A stretch of 25,394 nt of DNA from an uncultured Kangiella sp. GTDB lineage: Bacteria > Pseudomonadota > Gammaproteobacteria > Enterobacterales > DSM-103792. Below the pieces are notes generated by a model that worked only from the letters and a program-made list of their open reading frames with translations, was not told the DNA's origin and ran no database searches. The stretch covers positions 1 to 25,394 of the forward strand of contig CAMLNB010000018.1 of assembly GCA_946481205.1 (NCBI GenBank). Direction: 5' to 3'. Positions 1 through 9,589 of the stretch are shown in pieces. Numbering within the stretch: position 1 is the first letter of the stretch; each line of letters begins with the position of its first letter. A program made the translations under genes and the position numbers.

Positions 1-12
1 GAGTTCCGAATC

Positions 13-705
13 ATGACTGACCCGAAAATCATTGTTGCCCTTGATTACGATCAGCAGGCCAAAGCTTTGGCACTGGCAGATCAACTCGACCCGTCACAAT
101 GTCGATTGAAAATCGGCAAAGAGATGTTCACCAAGTTCGGTCCGGATTTGGTCCACGCGATCCAGCAGCGCGGTTTTCAGGTGTTCCTGGATCTGAAATT
201 TCACGACATTCCGAATACGGTCGCGGGCGCGGTCAAATCGGCAGCTGATCTCGGTGTCTGGATGGTCAATGTCCACGCCAGCGGCGGTCCGAAAATGATG
301 ATGGCGGCGCGTGACGCCTTGCAAGGTTACGGTGCAAAGCGGCCCTTACTGATCGCGGTGACTGTGCTGACTTCTTTCGATGCCGAGCAGCTCGCTGCCA
401 TCGGCATTACCCGCAGCCTTGATGAGCAGGTTCTGGCGTTAGCCAAGCTGACCGAAACCGCTGGTCTGGATGGCGTCGTCTGTTCGGCCCGTGAGGCTGC
501 AGCACTGCGGGCGCAATCGCGAGCCGGCTTCTGCTTGGTGACGCCAGGCATCCGGCCGGCCGGCAGCGAGGCGGGCGACCAAGTCCGCACCTTGACGCCA
601 AAAGAAGCGCTGCAGGCCGGCAGTAGCTACTTGGTCATTGGTCGACCGATCACCGGCGCGTCGGATCCGCTCAAGGCTTTGTGCGAGATCGCTGAATCGC
701 TGTAA
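13..705 (+). CDS. pyrF: Orotidine 5'-phosphate decarboxylase
   Basis: Cytoplasmic enzyme that decarboxylates orotidine monophosphate to UMP, the last step of de novo pyrimidine synthesis. The 230-residue product has the normal length of bacterial PyrF. It shows the diagnostic catalytic Asp-x-Lys-x-x-Asp motif (D60, K62, D65 in [12 protein letters not shown]), an upstream LDYD segment with D11, the LKIGKEMF lysine region (K33 to K36), and the phosphate-binding VTPGIRP and GRPIT segments near the C terminus. The ATG lies only 12 bases from the window edge, so the upstream context and any operon partner are not visible; a GAG at bases 1-3 is a weak ribosome site. In many gammaproteobacteria pyrF lies near ihfB and the lapAB genes, which would fit an O-antigen locus starting just downstream. 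Identification is secure. Confidence 0.97.
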   Translation: MTDPKIIVALDYDQQAKALALADQLDPSQCRLKIGKEMFTKFGPDLVHAIQQRGFQVFLDLKFHDIPNTVAGAVKSAADLGVWMVNVHASGGPKMMMAARDALQGYGAKRPLLIAVTVLTSFDAEQLAAIGITRSLDEQVLALAKLTETAGLDGVVCSAREAAALRAQSRAGFCLVTPGIRPAGSEAGDQVRTLTPKEALQAGSSYLVIGRPITGASDPLKALCEIAESL

Positions 706-722
706 GCCGCTCTGGAGCGGCT
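705..722. other. Short hairpin after pyrF, weak terminator candidate
   Basis: A 7-bp perfect stem (AGCCGCT / AGCGGCT) with a CTGG loop begins at the last base of the pyrF stop codon. No T-tract follows on the plus strand, so it may be an mRNA 3'-end stabiliser or nothing functional rather than an intrinsic terminator. Confidence 0.3.
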
Positions 723-791
723 CAGGCCGGTCTCCTACCATGCGTTCCGTGCCCGGACGGCACCAACCACATGGATACGGAGACTTCCAAA

Positions 792-1106
792 ATGCGTTAC
801 CTGATTGCCGCTGCCTCGCTTGCCCTGCTGACCCTGATCGCCCCGGCCCACGCCAACAGCGTGACTGCCAAGCCGACCGAAGAGGTCACCGCCGAAGCCA
901 AAGCGGAAGCCCGGTTGAACATCAATACCGCCTCGGCCAAGGACTTGGCCAAAGGCATGAAAGGCATTGGCATCAAGAAAGCGGAAGCCATCGTCGCCCA
1001 CCGCGAAGCCAACGGCCCGTTCAAGTCGGTCGAAGACCTGCTGAAGGTCAAAGGCGTTGGTCCGGCCACTCTGCAGAAAAATGCCGCGAAGCTGGCGGTA
1101 AAGTAA
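792..1106 (+). CDS. ComEA-like secreted helix-hairpin-helix protein
   Basis: A 104-residue protein with a Sec signal peptide (hydrophobic run LIAAASLALLTLIA, cleavage likely after AHA at about residue 21) followed by a compact ComEA-type tandem helix-hairpin-helix domain. Its landmarks are the LNINTAS opening, GMKGIGIKKAEAIVAHRE, and VKGVGPATLQKNAAKL. Such proteins bind double-stranded DNA without sequence preference in the periplasm; family members act in DNA uptake during natural transformation, though many small gammaproteobacterial copies are uncharacterised. The ATG at 792 is preferred over an in-frame ATG at 771. It has GGAGA at 779-783 with 8-base spacing and puts the signal peptide at the N terminus. 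The gene stands alone between pyrF and a strong terminator and belongs to the conserved flank rather than the glycan cluster. Confidence 0.88.
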   Translation: MRYLIAAASLALLTLIAPAHANSVTAKPTEEVTAEAKAEARLNINTASAKDLAKGMKGIGIKKAEAIVAHREANGPFKSVEDLLKVKGVGPATLQKNAAKLAVK

Positions 1107-1123
1107 CCACTCAAGCGCATCGA

Positions 1124-1154
1124 GAAAGGGCATCGCAAGATGCCCTTTCTTTTT
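1124..1154 (+). terminator. Intrinsic terminator after the ComEA-like gene
   Basis: An 11-bp perfect stem (GAAAGGGCATC / GATGCCCTTTC) with a GCAA tetraloop is followed by five T at 1150-1154. It sits 17 bases after the ComEA-like stop codon and separates the housekeeping flank from the polysaccharide cluster. Confidence 0.88.
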
Positions 1155-1229
1155 CACAGGTTCGGGCAAAACCTTCACAAACTATAACGTTCTTTTACGT
1201 GCGCCATACAATCGGCGTGTCAGAAAATT

Positions 1230-1258
1230 TTCCAATTTTTCAAGGACTTTGCTATAGT
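1230..1258 (+). promoter_or_regulatory. Probable sigma-70 promoter for the glycan cluster (extended -10)
   Basis: An extended -10 element TGCTATAGT (TATAGT at 1253-1258) lies about 38 bases before the manC start. A poor -35 match, TTCCAA at 1230-1235, lies 17 bases upstream, as expected when an extended -10 compensates. It follows the terminator at 1124-1154 and is the best-placed promoter for the manC-to-wzm run. No JUMPstart/ops element (GGCGGTAGC type) was seen nearby, so RfaH control is not indicated. Confidence 0.5.
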
Positions 1259-1296
1259 CGCGCCCGGATTTCATTGGCTTGGAAGAGAGGGCACGG

Positions 1297-2751
1297 ATGT
1301 CCACATTAGCAAGCAAGACGTTATTGCCAGTCATCCTATCCGGCGGTGCCGGAACACGGCTCTGGCCACTTTCCCGTGAGTTGTACCCCAAGCAGTTGCT
1401 GCCATTGATTGGCGAGACCAGCCTGCTGCAACAAACCCTGCAACGTATCCAAAAGCCAATGTGGCCGATCACGGTTGCTGAGCCCGTTATTGTCGCCAAT
1501 CAGGAACACCGTTTTCTGATTGCGGAACAATGCCGTGCCATCGGTCAATCGGCGCGCATTGTGCTGGAGCCGGTAGGCCGTAACACGGCTCCGGCGATGA
1601 CTGTTGCTGCGCTGCTGGCAGAGCAAGCTGCACAGACATTGTTGCTGGTGATGCCTGCTGATCATGTGATTCGCGACAGCGCAGCATTTCACGAAGCTGT
1701 CAGCAAAGCGCTGCCGGCCGCGGCGGAAGGCGTCGTCGTAACGTTTGGCATTGTGCCGACGGAGCCGCATACCGGTTACGGGTATCTGCGTACGGGCTCT
1801 GAACTCGCAACGGGTGTTGTCTCGCTGGCGGCGTTTGTCGAAAAACCGAATCGCGAAACTGCTGAACAATTCCTGCGTTCAGGTGGTTACTACTGGAATG
1901 GTGGAATTTTCCTGGTCAGAGCCGACGTTTGGCTGAATGCAATGGCAGCGCTGCAACCAGCGATGCTGGAGGCGTGCAAAGCCGCGCATCAACATGCCAG
2001 CCAAGACCTCGATTTTGTTCGATTGGACAAAGCTGCGTTTGAGCGTTCGCCATCTGACTCCATTGACTATGCCGTGATGGAGCGTTTGCACGAGATTCCG
2101 CAGGCGCCGAAGGCTGCAGTTGTGCCGCTAGCTGCAGGCTGGTCGGATTTGGGCTCCTGGCCGTCGGTTGCTGAGCAGTTACCTGCTGATGAAAATGGCA
2201 ACCACGTGCGTGGCGATGTACTGAGCGTCAAATCCAAGAATAACCTTGCACTTGCCGAGCGCAGACTCGTCGCTCTGGTTGGCGTGGAAAATTTGGTCGT
2301 GGTCGAAACCGCCGATGCCGTCCTCGTGGCCAGCCGCGAGCACGCACAATCCGTGAAAGACATCGTGCAACAGTTAAATCAGCGCGGCCGTGGCGAAGCA
2401 CTTAGCCATCGCCAAGTCTTCCGGCCCTGGGGGAGTTACGAAGGGATAGATGAGGGCGCTCGCTTTCAGGTTAAGCGGATCAGTGTCAACCCTGGAGCCT
2501 CATTATCGTTACAGATGCATTACCACCGAGCCGAGCATTGGGTAGTGGTAACTGGCACCGCAGAAGTTACTTGCGATGACAAGGTATTCCTGTTGACTGA
2601 AAATCAGTCGACCTTTATTCCTTTGGGAAAAACACATCGGTTACGCAACCCCGGCAAGGTACCTTTGGAAATGATTGAGGTGCAGTCAGGCGCTTACCTC
2701 GGCGAGGACGACATTGTTCGATTCTCCGATGTGTATGGTAGACAGGCATAA
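1297..2751 (+). CDS. manC: Mannose-1-phosphate guanylyltransferase / mannose-6-phosphate isomerase (bifunctional)
   Basis: Bifunctional enzyme of GDP-mannose synthesis: the isomerase domain makes mannose-6-phosphate and the pyrophosphorylase domain makes GDP-mannose from mannose-1-phosphate. Residues 10-350 are the nucleotidyltransferase domain with SGGAGTRLWPLSR (G16 to R27) and FVEKP. The last 110 residues form the cupin-type isomerase domain starting at FRPWGSYE, with putative metal ligands in QMHYHRAEH (H408, H410, E413, H414). The 484-residue length is that of the type II PMI-GMP family. The ATG at 1297 is chosen over an in-frame TTG at 1279 because AGAGAGG ends 6 bases upstream. With manB it supplies GDP-mannose; no gmd or rmd is present, so mannose may be used directly or by another pathway. 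First gene after the probable promoter. Confidence 0.96.
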   Translation: MSTLASKTLLPVILSGGAGTRLWPLSRELYPKQLLPLIGETSLLQQTLQRIQKPMWPITVAEPVIVANQEHRFLIAEQCRAIGQSARIVLEPVGRNTAPAMTVAALLAEQAAQTLLLVMPADHVIRDSAAFHEAVSKALPAAAEGVVVTFGIVPTEPHTGYGYLRTGSELATGVVSLAAFVEKPNRETAEQFLRSGGYYWNGGIFLVRADVWLNAMAALQPAMLEACKAAHQHASQDLDFVRLDKAAFERSPSDSIDYAVMERLHEIPQAPKAAVVPLAAGWSDLGSWPSVAEQLPADENGNHVRGDVLSVKSKNNLALAERRLVALVGVENLVVVETADAVLVASREHAQSVKDIVQQLNQRGRGEALSHRQVFRPWGSYEGIDEGARFQVKRISVNPGASLSLQMHYHRAEHWVVVTGTAEVTCDDKVFLLTENQSTFIPLGKTHRLRNPGKVPLEMIEVQSGAYLGEDDIVRFSDVYGRQA

Positions 2752-2763
2752 GGATAGGCCCCA

Positions 2764-3864
2764 ATGTCGTTGATATTTCTGGTTGCAGGTGCGCGACCCA
2801 ATTTCATGAAAATCGCACCAATTGTCCGTGTGTTGAAAGCACGATCGGATGTTTTCCAGTTCCGAATCATTCATACAGGTCAGCATTTTGATCATGAGAT
2901 GAGTGATGTTTTTTTTGAGGAACTCGGCATTCCCGCTCCGGACTATCATCTTGGCTGTGGTGGGGGCACTCACGCCCAACAAACCGCCAAAATAATGGTT
3001 GCCTTCGAGGAGACATGCCAGAAAGAGCGACCAGACTGTGTAATGGTTGTTGGTGATGTAAATTCGACCTTGGCGTGCTCGATCGTCGCCAAAAAGATGG
3101 GTATCCGTGTTGCTCATGTTGAGGCCGGTTTGCGCAGTGGCGACATGACCATGCCTGAAGAGATCAATCGACTAGTCACGGACTCTATCAGTGACTGGTT
3201 CTTTGTCACTGAACCATCAGGGTACGAAAACCTGATCAAGGAAGGAAAGTCTCCTGACGCGGTGTCCAATGTCGGTCACGTTATGATCGATAACCTCTTG
3301 TACCAAAATGAGCAGCTAGAGCAAGCCGATAAATCCCAGTTCATTAGCGAACCGATAAAGAAACGTTTAGTGCGGTATGGTGTTGTCACCTTGCACCGCC
3401 CTTCTAACGTCGATGACCCGGTGCTTTTTTCTCGCATCATGAACGCGTTGAACACTGTCGCCGAATCGATTCCGCTGGTTTTCCCTGTGCACCCAAGAAC
3501 ACGTCAAGCACTGGATAAGAGCGGGCTTGTTGTCAGCGAGAACATCCATTTCACCAAGCCTCTCTCCTACATGGATTTCCTGAATCTCTGGAAAGACGCT
3601 GCATTCGTGATGACCGATAGCGGCGGGCTTCAGGAAGAGACAACCGGACTTGGCATACCTTGCCTCACCCTCCGTGAAAATACGGAACGACCAATAACGG
3701 TTGAGCAAGGTTCCAATCTACTAGTTGGCACGGATATCGACGCAATCATTGCTGCAGCGTTATCAGTCTTGGCGGGTAAAGGCAAGGCCGGACAACGTCC
3801 AATGCTATGGGACGGCGCTTCTTCCGAGCGCATTGTTGAAAAGCTTTTGAAGGTTCTGCACTAA
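2764..3864 (+). CDS. wecB: UDP-N-acetylglucosamine 2-epimerase (non-hydrolysing)
   Basis: Cytoplasmic enzyme interconverting UDP-GlcNAc and UDP-ManNAc. The 366-residue protein shows the family landmarks GARPNFMKIAPI at the N terminus, VVGDVNST (D98), HVEAGLRS (118-125), PEEINR (131-136), a mid-protein LHRPSN histidine segment, and the UDP-binding SGGLQEE plus RENTERPIT region near the C terminus. It starts 12 bases after manC, with GGATAGG as ribosome site, so the two are probably co-transcribed. No UDP-ManNAc dehydrogenase (WecC) follows, so the product sugar is more likely ManNAc itself than ManNAcA, unless WecC is encoded elsewhere. A 132-base gap separates it from manB. Confidence 0.95.
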   Translation: MSLIFLVAGARPNFMKIAPIVRVLKARSDVFQFRIIHTGQHFDHEMSDVFFEELGIPAPDYHLGCGGGTHAQQTAKIMVAFEETCQKERPDCVMVVGDVNSTLACSIVAKKMGIRVAHVEAGLRSGDMTMPEEINRLVTDSISDWFFVTEPSGYENLIKEGKSPDAVSNVGHVMIDNLLYQNEQLEQADKSQFISEPIKKRLVRYGVVTLHRPSNVDDPVLFSRIMNALNTVAESIPLVFPVHPRTRQALDKSGLVVSENIHFTKPLSYMDFLNLWKDAAFVMTDSGGLQEETTGLGIPCLTLRENTERPITVEQGSNLLVGTDIDAIIAAALSVLAGKGKAGQRPMLWDGASSERIVEKLLKVLH

Positions 3865-3996
3865 ACTTTATTGTGATCCTTCTATTGCTGCCAGCCACAA
3901 ACTTTAGCAGTGGTTTTTCTGGTGCGGCGTAGTCAACTGCTAAACAAAAACTCAATGCTCTTCCAGAGATCAGGCTAAGGTAGAAATTCAGCAGTG

Positions 3997-5382
3997 ATGA
4001 ATATGACTTGTTTTAAAGCTTACGACATTCGCGGCCGCCTTGGTGAAGAGATCAACGAAGATGTTGCTTACCGTATTGGGCGAGCATTCGGTGAGTTTCT
4101 TGGTGCAAAACGAGTTGCAATTGGATGCGACGTTCGCCTGAGTTCTCCTTTGCTCAAAGCGGCAGTGGCAAGCGGTCTGATGGATTCTGGCGCTGACGTT
4201 ATTGATCTTGGCATGACTGGTACCGAAGAAGTGTACTTCGCTGCCTTCCATCTCGACGTGGATGGTGCTATCGAAGTGACTGCCAGTCACAATCCGCTGG
4301 ATTACAACGGGATGAAATTGGTGGGTCGCGGCGCCAAACCAATCAGCAACGACAGTGGTTTGAGGCAGATTCGTGAAATTGCTGAGACGGGCCAGTTTGC
4401 ATTACCTGCCGCAAGAGGAAAGCTAACCGAGAAATCTATCCTCGCGCCGTACGTTGAGCATTTATTGGGCTATATCGATGCAAAAGCCATTCGGCCTTTG
4501 ACGATCGTGGCCAACTCGGGCAATGGCGCCGCTGGTCACGTAATTGACGCGCTTGAGGCTCGTTTCCGCGAGATGTCTGTTCCGATAACGTTTATCAAAG
4601 TGCACCATGAGCCGGATGGAAATTTTCCGCATGGCATTCCAAACCCCATCATGGTTGATAAACGAGCCGACACCATTAACGCCGTGATAGAGCACAAAGC
4701 AGATCTCGGTTTGGCATGGGATGGCGACTTTGACCGTTGCTTCCTGTTCGATGAAACAGGAGCTTTTATTGAGGGCTATTATATCGTCGGTCTGCTGGCC
4801 GAAGCATTTCTGTCCCAGCATGCCGGCGAACGGGTAATTCATGATCCAAGATTGATTTGGAACACTCAATCGATTGCTCAAAAGTACGACGGTCTTGCAA
4901 TCCAGAGCAAGACGGGGCATGCCTTCATAAAGGAGCGCATGCGTGCCGAGAATGCTGTCTATGGCGGCGAGATGAGCGCGCACCACTATTTCCGTGACTT
5001 CGCTTACTGTGACAGCGGCATGATCCCCTGGATGCTGGTGGTCGGGTTGATGTCAAAGCAGGACCTACCCCTCTCTGCACTGGTTAATGAGCGCATTGCT
5101 GCGTTCCCTTGCAGTGGCGAAATCAATTACAGGGTACGTGATGCCGGTTCTGTTGTTGCCGAGGTTGCGTCAGCGTTTGAGAAAGATGCCATTGGCATCG
5201 ATAAAACTGATGGACTGAGCCTATCGTTTAAACATTGGCGATTCAACATCCGCTCATCCAATACAGAACCTCTGCTGCGACTTAATGTGGAAGCACTTGA
5301 TTCGGTTGGTGTCGTCCATCAGCAAGTGGCTACGCTAGAGTCTTTGCTAAAGAACATTGATCCTACGATAGTGAGAATCTGA
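3997..5382 (+). CDS. manB: Phosphomannomutase
   Basis: Converts mannose-6-phosphate to mannose-1-phosphate for ManC (alpha-D-phosphohexomutase family, cytoplasm). The four family landmarks are visible: [11 protein letters not shown] at the N terminus, the phosphoserine loop [13 protein letters not shown] (S97), the metal-binding DGDFDR loop (D242 to R247), the sugar-binding GGEMSAHH loop (323-330), and the C-terminal phosphate-binding [10 protein letters not shown]. The 461-residue length is normal. The start is uncertain: GTG 3994, ATG 3997 and ATG 4003 are in frame and close together, and the only purine-rich site (AAGG at 3977-3980) is far from all three; ATG 3997 is chosen by convention. 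Only 2 bases separate it from rfbB. The family also includes phosphoglucomutase activity, so dual specificity is possible. Confidence 0.94.
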   Translation: MNMTCFKAYDIRGRLGEEINEDVAYRIGRAFGEFLGAKRVAIGCDVRLSSPLLKAAVASGLMDSGADVIDLGMTGTEEVYFAAFHLDVDGAIEVTASHNPLDYNGMKLVGRGAKPISNDSGLRQIREIAETGQFALPAARGKLTEKSILAPYVEHLLGYIDAKAIRPLTIVANSGNGAAGHVIDALEARFREMSVPITFIKVHHEPDGNFPHGIPNPIMVDKRADTINAVIEHKADLGLAWDGDFDRCFLFDETGAFIEGYYIVGLLAEAFLSQHAGERVIHDPRLIWNTQSIAQKYDGLAIQSKTGHAFIKERMRAENAVYGGEMSAHHYFRDFAYCDSGMIPWMLVVGLMSKQDLPLSALVNERIAAFPCSGEINYRVRDAGSVVAEVASAFEKDAIGIDKTDGLSLSFKHWRFNIRSSNTEPLLRLNVEALDSVGVVHQQVATLESLLKNIDPTIVRI

Positions 5383-5384
5383 AT

Positions 5385-6446
5385 ATGACAATTTTGGTGA
5401 CTGGTGGTGCAGGATTTATCGGTAGCAATTTTGTTCTGGATTGGTTAGCTCAATCCAGCGAGATGGTTGTTAACTTGGATAATCTCACCTATGCCGGAAA
5501 TCTCGACAATCTTGCCAGCGTTAAAGGCAATACCTCACATATGTTTGTGAGAGGCGACATCGGTGATACTGAACTTGTCTCGCAGCTGTTGGCGGAGCAT
5601 AAGCCTCGCGCAGTTCTGAATTTCGCAGCAGAAAGCCATGTTGACCGCTCCATTCACGGTCCTGGAGCGTTTATTCAGACCAACATCGTTGGAACATTTA
5701 ATCTGTTGGAGTCAGTTCGTAGCTACTGGTCGAAACTGGACGAGCCGAGTAAAGCTGGTTTTCGCTTCCTTCATGTTTCCACCGATGAAGTTTACGGGTC
5801 ATTGAGTAAGTCGGACCCCGCGTTTACCGAAACCAATCGGTACGAGCCCAACAGTCCATACTCCGCAAGTAAGGCCGCCTCTGACCATCTGGTGCGCGCA
5901 TATCATCATACCTATGGTTTGCCGGTGCTGACGACCAATTGTTCCAATAACTACGGTCCCTATCATTTCCCAGAAAAACTTATACCACTGTGTATTTTGA
6001 ATGCGCTATCCGGAAAACCATTACCAATCTATGGTGATGGTCAGCAAATCCGTGATTGGTTGTACGTGAAAGATCACTGTAGTGCGGTCCGTCGTGTGCT
6101 TGCTGCGGGGAAGATTGGGGAGACCTATAACGTCGGCGGTTGGAACGAAAAGCCCAATATCGAAGTGGTGAAGACTCTGTGTTCAATTCTTGATGAGTTA
6201 CAACCACGTACCGATGGTGGTTCGTATATGACGCAAATCACTTATGTCGCAGACAGGCCCGGGCATGATCGCCGCTATGCCATTGATGCTACCAAGCTGG
6301 AACGCGAGCTAGGCTGGAGGCCGGCCGAAACCTTTGAAACCGGCATTCGGAAAACAGTTCAGTGGTATCTGGATAACCAAGCATGGGTCAGAAACGTGAC
6401 CAGCGGTGCTTACCGTGAGTGGGTAGGTAAACAGTACGGAGCATGA
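5385..6446 (+). CDS. rfbB: dTDP-glucose 4,6-dehydratase
   Basis: Second enzyme of dTDP-L-rhamnose synthesis: oxidises and dehydrates dTDP-glucose to dTDP-4-keto-6-deoxyglucose with bound NAD. The 353-residue extended SDR protein has the NAD-binding [10 protein letters not shown] loop (G7, G10, G13), the catalytic S-T-D-E-V-Y-G segment (T133, D134, E135), the YSASK pair (Y159, K163), and the typical [14 protein letters not shown] substrate region. It begins 2 bases after manB and shares an ATGA overlap with rfbD, so translation is probably coupled. The order rfbB-rfbD-rfbA-rfbC is a common arrangement. Confidence 0.97.
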   Translation: MTILVTGGAGFIGSNFVLDWLAQSSEMVVNLDNLTYAGNLDNLASVKGNTSHMFVRGDIGDTELVSQLLAEHKPRAVLNFAAESHVDRSIHGPGAFIQTNIVGTFNLLESVRSYWSKLDEPSKAGFRFLHVSTDEVYGSLSKSDPAFTETNRYEPNSPYSASKAASDHLVRAYHHTYGLPVLTTNCSNNYGPYHFPEKLIPLCILNALSGKPLPIYGDGQQIRDWLYVKDHCSAVRRVLAAGKIGETYNVGGWNEKPNIEVVKTLCSILDELQPRTDGGSYMTQITYVADRPGHDRRYAIDATKLERELGWRPAETFETGIRKTVQWYLDNQAWVRNVTSGAYREWVGKQYGA

Positions 6447-7336
6447 CGGTGAAGATTTTGCTAACCGGCAAGAATGGGCAAGTGGGGTTCGAACTCCAGC
6501 GCGCACTTGCACCACTCGGCGAGCTTACATCTGTTGGGCAGAAGGATTGTGATCTGAATGATGCTGAGGCAATTCGAGCTCTCATTCGAAAGGTTCGCCC
6601 GGATGTTATAGTCAATCCCGCAGCCTATACCGCGGTAGACAAGGCCGAGTCGGATATGGAGACTGCCAATCGCCTCAACGCATTAGCACCCAGAATCATA
6701 GGCGAAGAGGCCACAAAGATTGGCGCTCTTGTTGTTCATTACTCCACTGATTACGTTTTTGACGGCACGGGCGACAAAGCATTTACAGAGTACGACACTC
6801 CAGCACCATTAAGCATTTACGGCAAGACTAAGCATGCTGGAGAAGTCGGTCTTCGTGAGAGCAACAATAAGCATCTTATTTTTCGCACTAGCTGGGTCTT
6901 TGGTGCACATGGGGCCAATTTCGCCAAAACGATGCTACGGCTGGCTACAGAGCGTGACACTCTCAATGTCGTGGCTGATCAGTATGGCGCTCCAACGTCT
7001 GCCGCTCTTATCGCCGATGTGACCGCGCAAGTGATTGGGCAATATAAGAAAGCTAATGGAGCCACGTTTCCGTATGGCACCTATCACTTGGTCGCTGATG
7101 GGACCACAACTTGGCATGACTTTGCCAAGTACGTTATTACAGCGGCGGAACAAAATGGGAGGGCATTGAAAGTGAGGGCGATGGATATCGGAGCAATACG
7201 CACTGAGGACTATCCAGTACAAGCCCCGCGCCCAAAGAATTCTCGATTGTCGACGAACAAGCTGCGTGCCACTTTTGATCTCGCACTGCCACCTTGGCAA
7301 CAGGGGCTGGACCACGTGCTTAAGCAAATATTGTAA
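6443..7336 (+). CDS. rfbD: dTDP-4-dehydrorhamnose reductase
   Basis: Final enzyme of dTDP-L-rhamnose synthesis, an NAD(P)H-dependent SDR reducing the 4-keto group. In its 297 residues are the nucleotide loop TGKNGQVG (G9, G12, G15), [12 protein letters not shown], the STDYVFDG segment (T102, D103, Y104) and the catalytic YGKTK pair (Y126, K130). The C-terminal [12 protein letters not shown] segment is typical of RmlD. Its ATG overlaps the rfbB stop by 4 bases and its TAA touches the rfbA leader. Confidence 0.97.
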   Translation: MTVKILLTGKNGQVGFELQRALAPLGELTSVGQKDCDLNDAEAIRALIRKVRPDVIVNPAAYTAVDKAESDMETANRLNALAPRIIGEEATKIGALVVHYSTDYVFDGTGDKAFTEYDTPAPLSIYGKTKHAGEVGLRESNNKHLIFRTSWVFGAHGANFAKTMLRLATERDTLNVVADQYGAPTSAALIADVTAQVIGQYKKANGATFPYGTYHLVADGTTTWHDFAKYVITAAEQNGRALKVRAMDIGAIRTEDYPVQAPRPKNSRLSTNKLRATFDLALPPWQQGLDHVLKQIL

Positions 7337-7347
7337 TGGAGATTCGT

Positions 7348-8226
7348 ATGCGGAAGGGCATTATTCTGGCTGGTGGTTCTGGTACAAGACTGCACCCTGC
7401 CACTTTGGCAATCAGTAAGCAGCTATTGCCGGTCTACGACAAACCAATGGTGTATTACCCACTCAGCACCCTGATGTTGGCGGGCATTCGCGACATTCTG
7501 ATCATCTCGACCCCACAGGACACGCCCCGCTATCAACAGCTGTTGGGTGATGGTTCGCAGTGGGGCCTCAACCTGACTTATGCCATTCAGCCAAGCCCCG
7601 ATGGACTTGCCCAGGCATTTCTTATCGGTGAGTCATTCATCGGAAATGACCCAAGTGCATTGGTGCTTGGCGACAATATTTTCTACGGCCATGATTTTCA
7701 TCGTCTGTTGGCAAACGCCGATGCGAGAGTCAGTGGCTCGACCGTATTTGCATACCACGTTCATGACCCCGAACGTTATGGAGTTGCCGAGTTTGATTCT
7801 CAGGGTAAAGTGCTTTCGCTGGAGGAAAAGCCGAAACAGCCAAAATCAAACTACGCCGTTACTGGCCTCTATTTTTACGACAATCAAGTGGTTGATATAG
7901 CAAAGTCTCTCAAACCGTCACCGCGTGGAGAGCTTGAGATTACGGACCTGAACTTGATTTATCTCGAACGCAATCAGTTGCAGGTAGAGATTATGGGGCG
8001 TGGATATGCTTGGTTGGATACCGGGACGCATGACTCACTGCTTGAGGCAAGCCATTTTATTGCGACTTTGGAAAAGCGGCAGGGCTTGAAAATTGCGTGT
8101 CCTGAAGAAATCTCGTTCAGGAATGGTTGGATAGATGCCAGTGAGCTTTCTGCTCTTGCTACCCCGATGTTGAAAAATGGGTACGGTCAGTATCTTAAGC
8201 AAATACTAAATGAAAAGGTTTTCTGA
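7348..8226 (+). CDS. rfbA: Glucose-1-phosphate thymidylyltransferase
   Basis: First enzyme of the dTDP-L-rhamnose pathway: dTTP plus glucose-1-phosphate gives dTDP-glucose. From ATG 7348 the protein is 292 residues, the RmlA norm, and opens with [17 protein letters not shown] followed by [26 protein letters not shown] (D109) and SLEEKP mark metal and sugar binding. The in-frame ATG at 7336 overlaps the rfbD stop, but GGAG at 7338-7341 is spaced 6 bases from 7348, which favours the later start. The stop codon overlaps the rfbC start by one base. RmlA enzymes are usually inhibited by dTDP-rhamnose; this cannot be read from sequence here. Confidence 0.97.
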   Translation: MRKGIILAGGSGTRLHPATLAISKQLLPVYDKPMVYYPLSTLMLAGIRDILIISTPQDTPRYQQLLGDGSQWGLNLTYAIQPSPDGLAQAFLIGESFIGNDPSALVLGDNIFYGHDFHRLLANADARVSGSTVFAYHVHDPERYGVAEFDSQGKVLSLEEKPKQPKSNYAVTGLYFYDNQVVDIAKSLKPSPRGELEITDLNLIYLERNQLQVEIMGRGYAWLDTGTHDSLLEASHFIATLEKRQGLKIACPEEISFRNGWIDASELSALATPMLKNGYGQYLKQILNEKVF

Positions 8227-8771
8227 TGAAATTCACGCGTCTTGAAATACCCGATGTGGTGCTCTTTGAACCCAAAATTTTCGGTGATGACAGAGGTTTT
8301 TTTTTCGAGAGTTTCAACAAAAGTGCCTTTGATGATGTCGTCGGCCCAGAGCGAAAATTTGTCCAAGACAATCATTCAAAGTCAACGAAAGGTGTTCTCC
8401 GTGGACTTCACTATCAGATAAGCCAGCCTCAAGGAAAACTAGTGCGTGTGGTAGTTGGTGAGGTTTTTGATGTCGCTGTCGACCTTCGGAAAAAATCCCC
8501 GACATTTGGGAAATGGGTCGGCGAGCATTTGAGTGCGGAAAATAGAAAACAACTTTGGGTTCCTGAAGGATTCGCGCATGGCTTTGTTGTGCTTAGCGAG
8601 TACGCTGAGTTTTTGTATAAAACGACAAATTATTACGCACCAAAATTTGAACGAAGTTTGTTATGGAATGACCCTGATTTGTCAGTGAATTGGCCGATAA
8701 ACTCGTTACCCATTCTTTCACAAAAAGACGCTGCTGCTACTTTACTGAAGAATGCGGAGATATATGACTGA
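8226..8771 (+). CDS. rfbC: dTDP-4-dehydrorhamnose 3,5-epimerase
   Basis: Third step of dTDP-L-rhamnose synthesis, epimerising C3 and C5 of the 4-keto sugar. The 181-residue cupin protein carries the RmlC hallmarks: DDRGFFFESF, NHSKSTKGVLRGLHYQ with the probable catalytic base H62, PQGKLVRV, VPEGFAHGF, and a tyrosine at about Y131 as the likely general acid. Start and stop each overlap a neighbour by one base (rfbA before, wzm after), tying the rhamnose genes directly to the exporter. The GFFF codons create a run of nine T (8297-8305), which the conserved motif itself explains. Confidence 0.96.
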   Translation: MKFTRLEIPDVVLFEPKIFGDDRGFFFESFNKSAFDDVVGPERKFVQDNHSKSTKGVLRGLHYQISQPQGKLVRVVVGEVFDVAVDLRKKSPTFGKWVGEHLSAENRKQLWVPEGFAHGFVVLSEYAEFLYKTTNYYAPKFERSLLWNDPDLSVNWPINSLPILSQKDAAATLLKNAEIYD

Positions 8772-9589
8772 TGCAAGATTTTTCTCTCTCCCCGATGTCA
8801 TTGTTTGCTAGCTTTCTGAACAACAGACATCTTACTAAGTCGCTTGTAAAGCGTGAGATCATTGGGCGTTATCGTGGCTCGATGTTGGGCTTGTTGTGGT
8901 CGTTCTTCAATCCCGTTCTCATGCTTCTTGTTTATACATTCGTGTTCAGCGTCATCTTTCAGGCTCGTTGGGGTGGGGGAGGGGACTCTAAGACTGAGTT
9001 CGCATTAGTTTTATTTGCGGGACTAATTGTATTCAGTCTTTTTTCTGAAATGCTGAACAGATCTCCAAGACTGATTTTGGATAACGTGAATTATGTAAAA
9101 AAGGTAGTTTTTCCACTCGAAATTTTACCAATTGTTGCTTTAGGGGCGGCGTTGTTTCATATGCTGATAAGTTTAATGGTGTGGGCCATTGCATTTGCCC
9201 TTTTATTTGGTCGTCCACCTATAACAGCTTGTCTTTTACCAATCGTATTGATGCCATTGATTCTATTTACACTCGGGATTTCATGGCTATTGGCATCCCT
9301 CGGTGTTTACTTGCGTGATCTGTCGCAATTTGTCGCTGTAATTTCCACCGTTCTTATGTTTTTGTCGCCGATATTTTATCCTGTTAGTGCGCTACCTGAA
9401 GAGTACCAGTACTTTCTGTACTTGAACCCCCTTACGAACATTATTGAGCAAGTAAGAAATGTACTCTATTGGGGGAATTTACCAGACTTTTTCGAGATTC
9501 TAATTAGTACTCTTCTTTCCTTGCTATTCGCTTGGTTTGGCTTCGCGTGGTTTCAGAAAACGCGTAAGGGCTTTTCTGATGTTCTTTGA
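8771..9589 (+). CDS. wzm: O-antigen/polysaccharide ABC transporter permease
   Basis: Inner-membrane ABC-2 type permease that, with Wzt, moves undecaprenyl-linked polysaccharide to the periplasm. The 272-residue protein has the family's cytoplasmic N terminus with LVKREIIGRYRGSMLGLLWSFFNP (the amphipathic gate-helix region), then about six hydrophobic segments and a short basic C-terminal tail. Its start overlaps the rfbC stop (TGATG). A Wzm/Wzt exporter, with no Wzx or Wzy in the window, places this locus in the ABC-transporter-dependent class. Unlike most wzm-wzt pairs, it is separated from wzt by 236 bases. Confidence 0.94.
   Translation: MQDFSLSPMSLFASFLNNRHLTKSLVKREIIGRYRGSMLGLLWSFFNPVLMLLVYTFVFSVIFQARWGGGGDSKTEFALVLFAGLIVFSLFSEMLNRSPRLILDNVNYVKKVVFPLEILPIVALGAALFHMLISLMVWAIAFALLFGRPPITACLLPIVLMPLILFTLGISWLLASLGVYLRDLSQFVAVISTVLMFLSPIFYPVSALPEEYQYFLYLNPLTNIIEQVRNVLYWGNLPDFFEILISTLLSLLFAWFGFAWFQKTRKGFSDVL

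Noticed and set aside
735..1178. Minus-strand 147-codon open frame and plus-strand 223-codon frame (638-1309) around the ComEA-like gene
   Set aside because: Both are out-of-frame shadows in G+C-rich coding DNA, with no ribosome site and no recognisable motifs.
1155..1296. JUMPstart/ops element upstream of the cluster
   Set aside because: No GGCGGTAGC-type sequence is present; GGCGGTAAAG at the end of the ComEA-like gene is inside coding sequence and lacks the core.
1336..1869. Minus-strand 177-codon open frame
   Set aside because: Antisense to manC, whose motifs and reading frame are certain.
3865..3996. Terminator or promoter between wecB and manB
   Set aside because: Only a 4-bp stem before TTTTT and no spaced -35/-10 pair could be found.
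4462..4986. Minus-strand 174-codon open frame
   Set aside because: It lies wholly inside manB, antisense, and shows no family motif.
8297..8305. T9 tract in rfbC (and a similar T9 at 16879-16887 and T8 near 20065 in the acyltransferases) as phase-variation sites
   Set aside because: They encode conserved Phe-Phe motifs (GFFFES, NGFFLISGY, ELFFVLSGY), which explains the runs without a switch.
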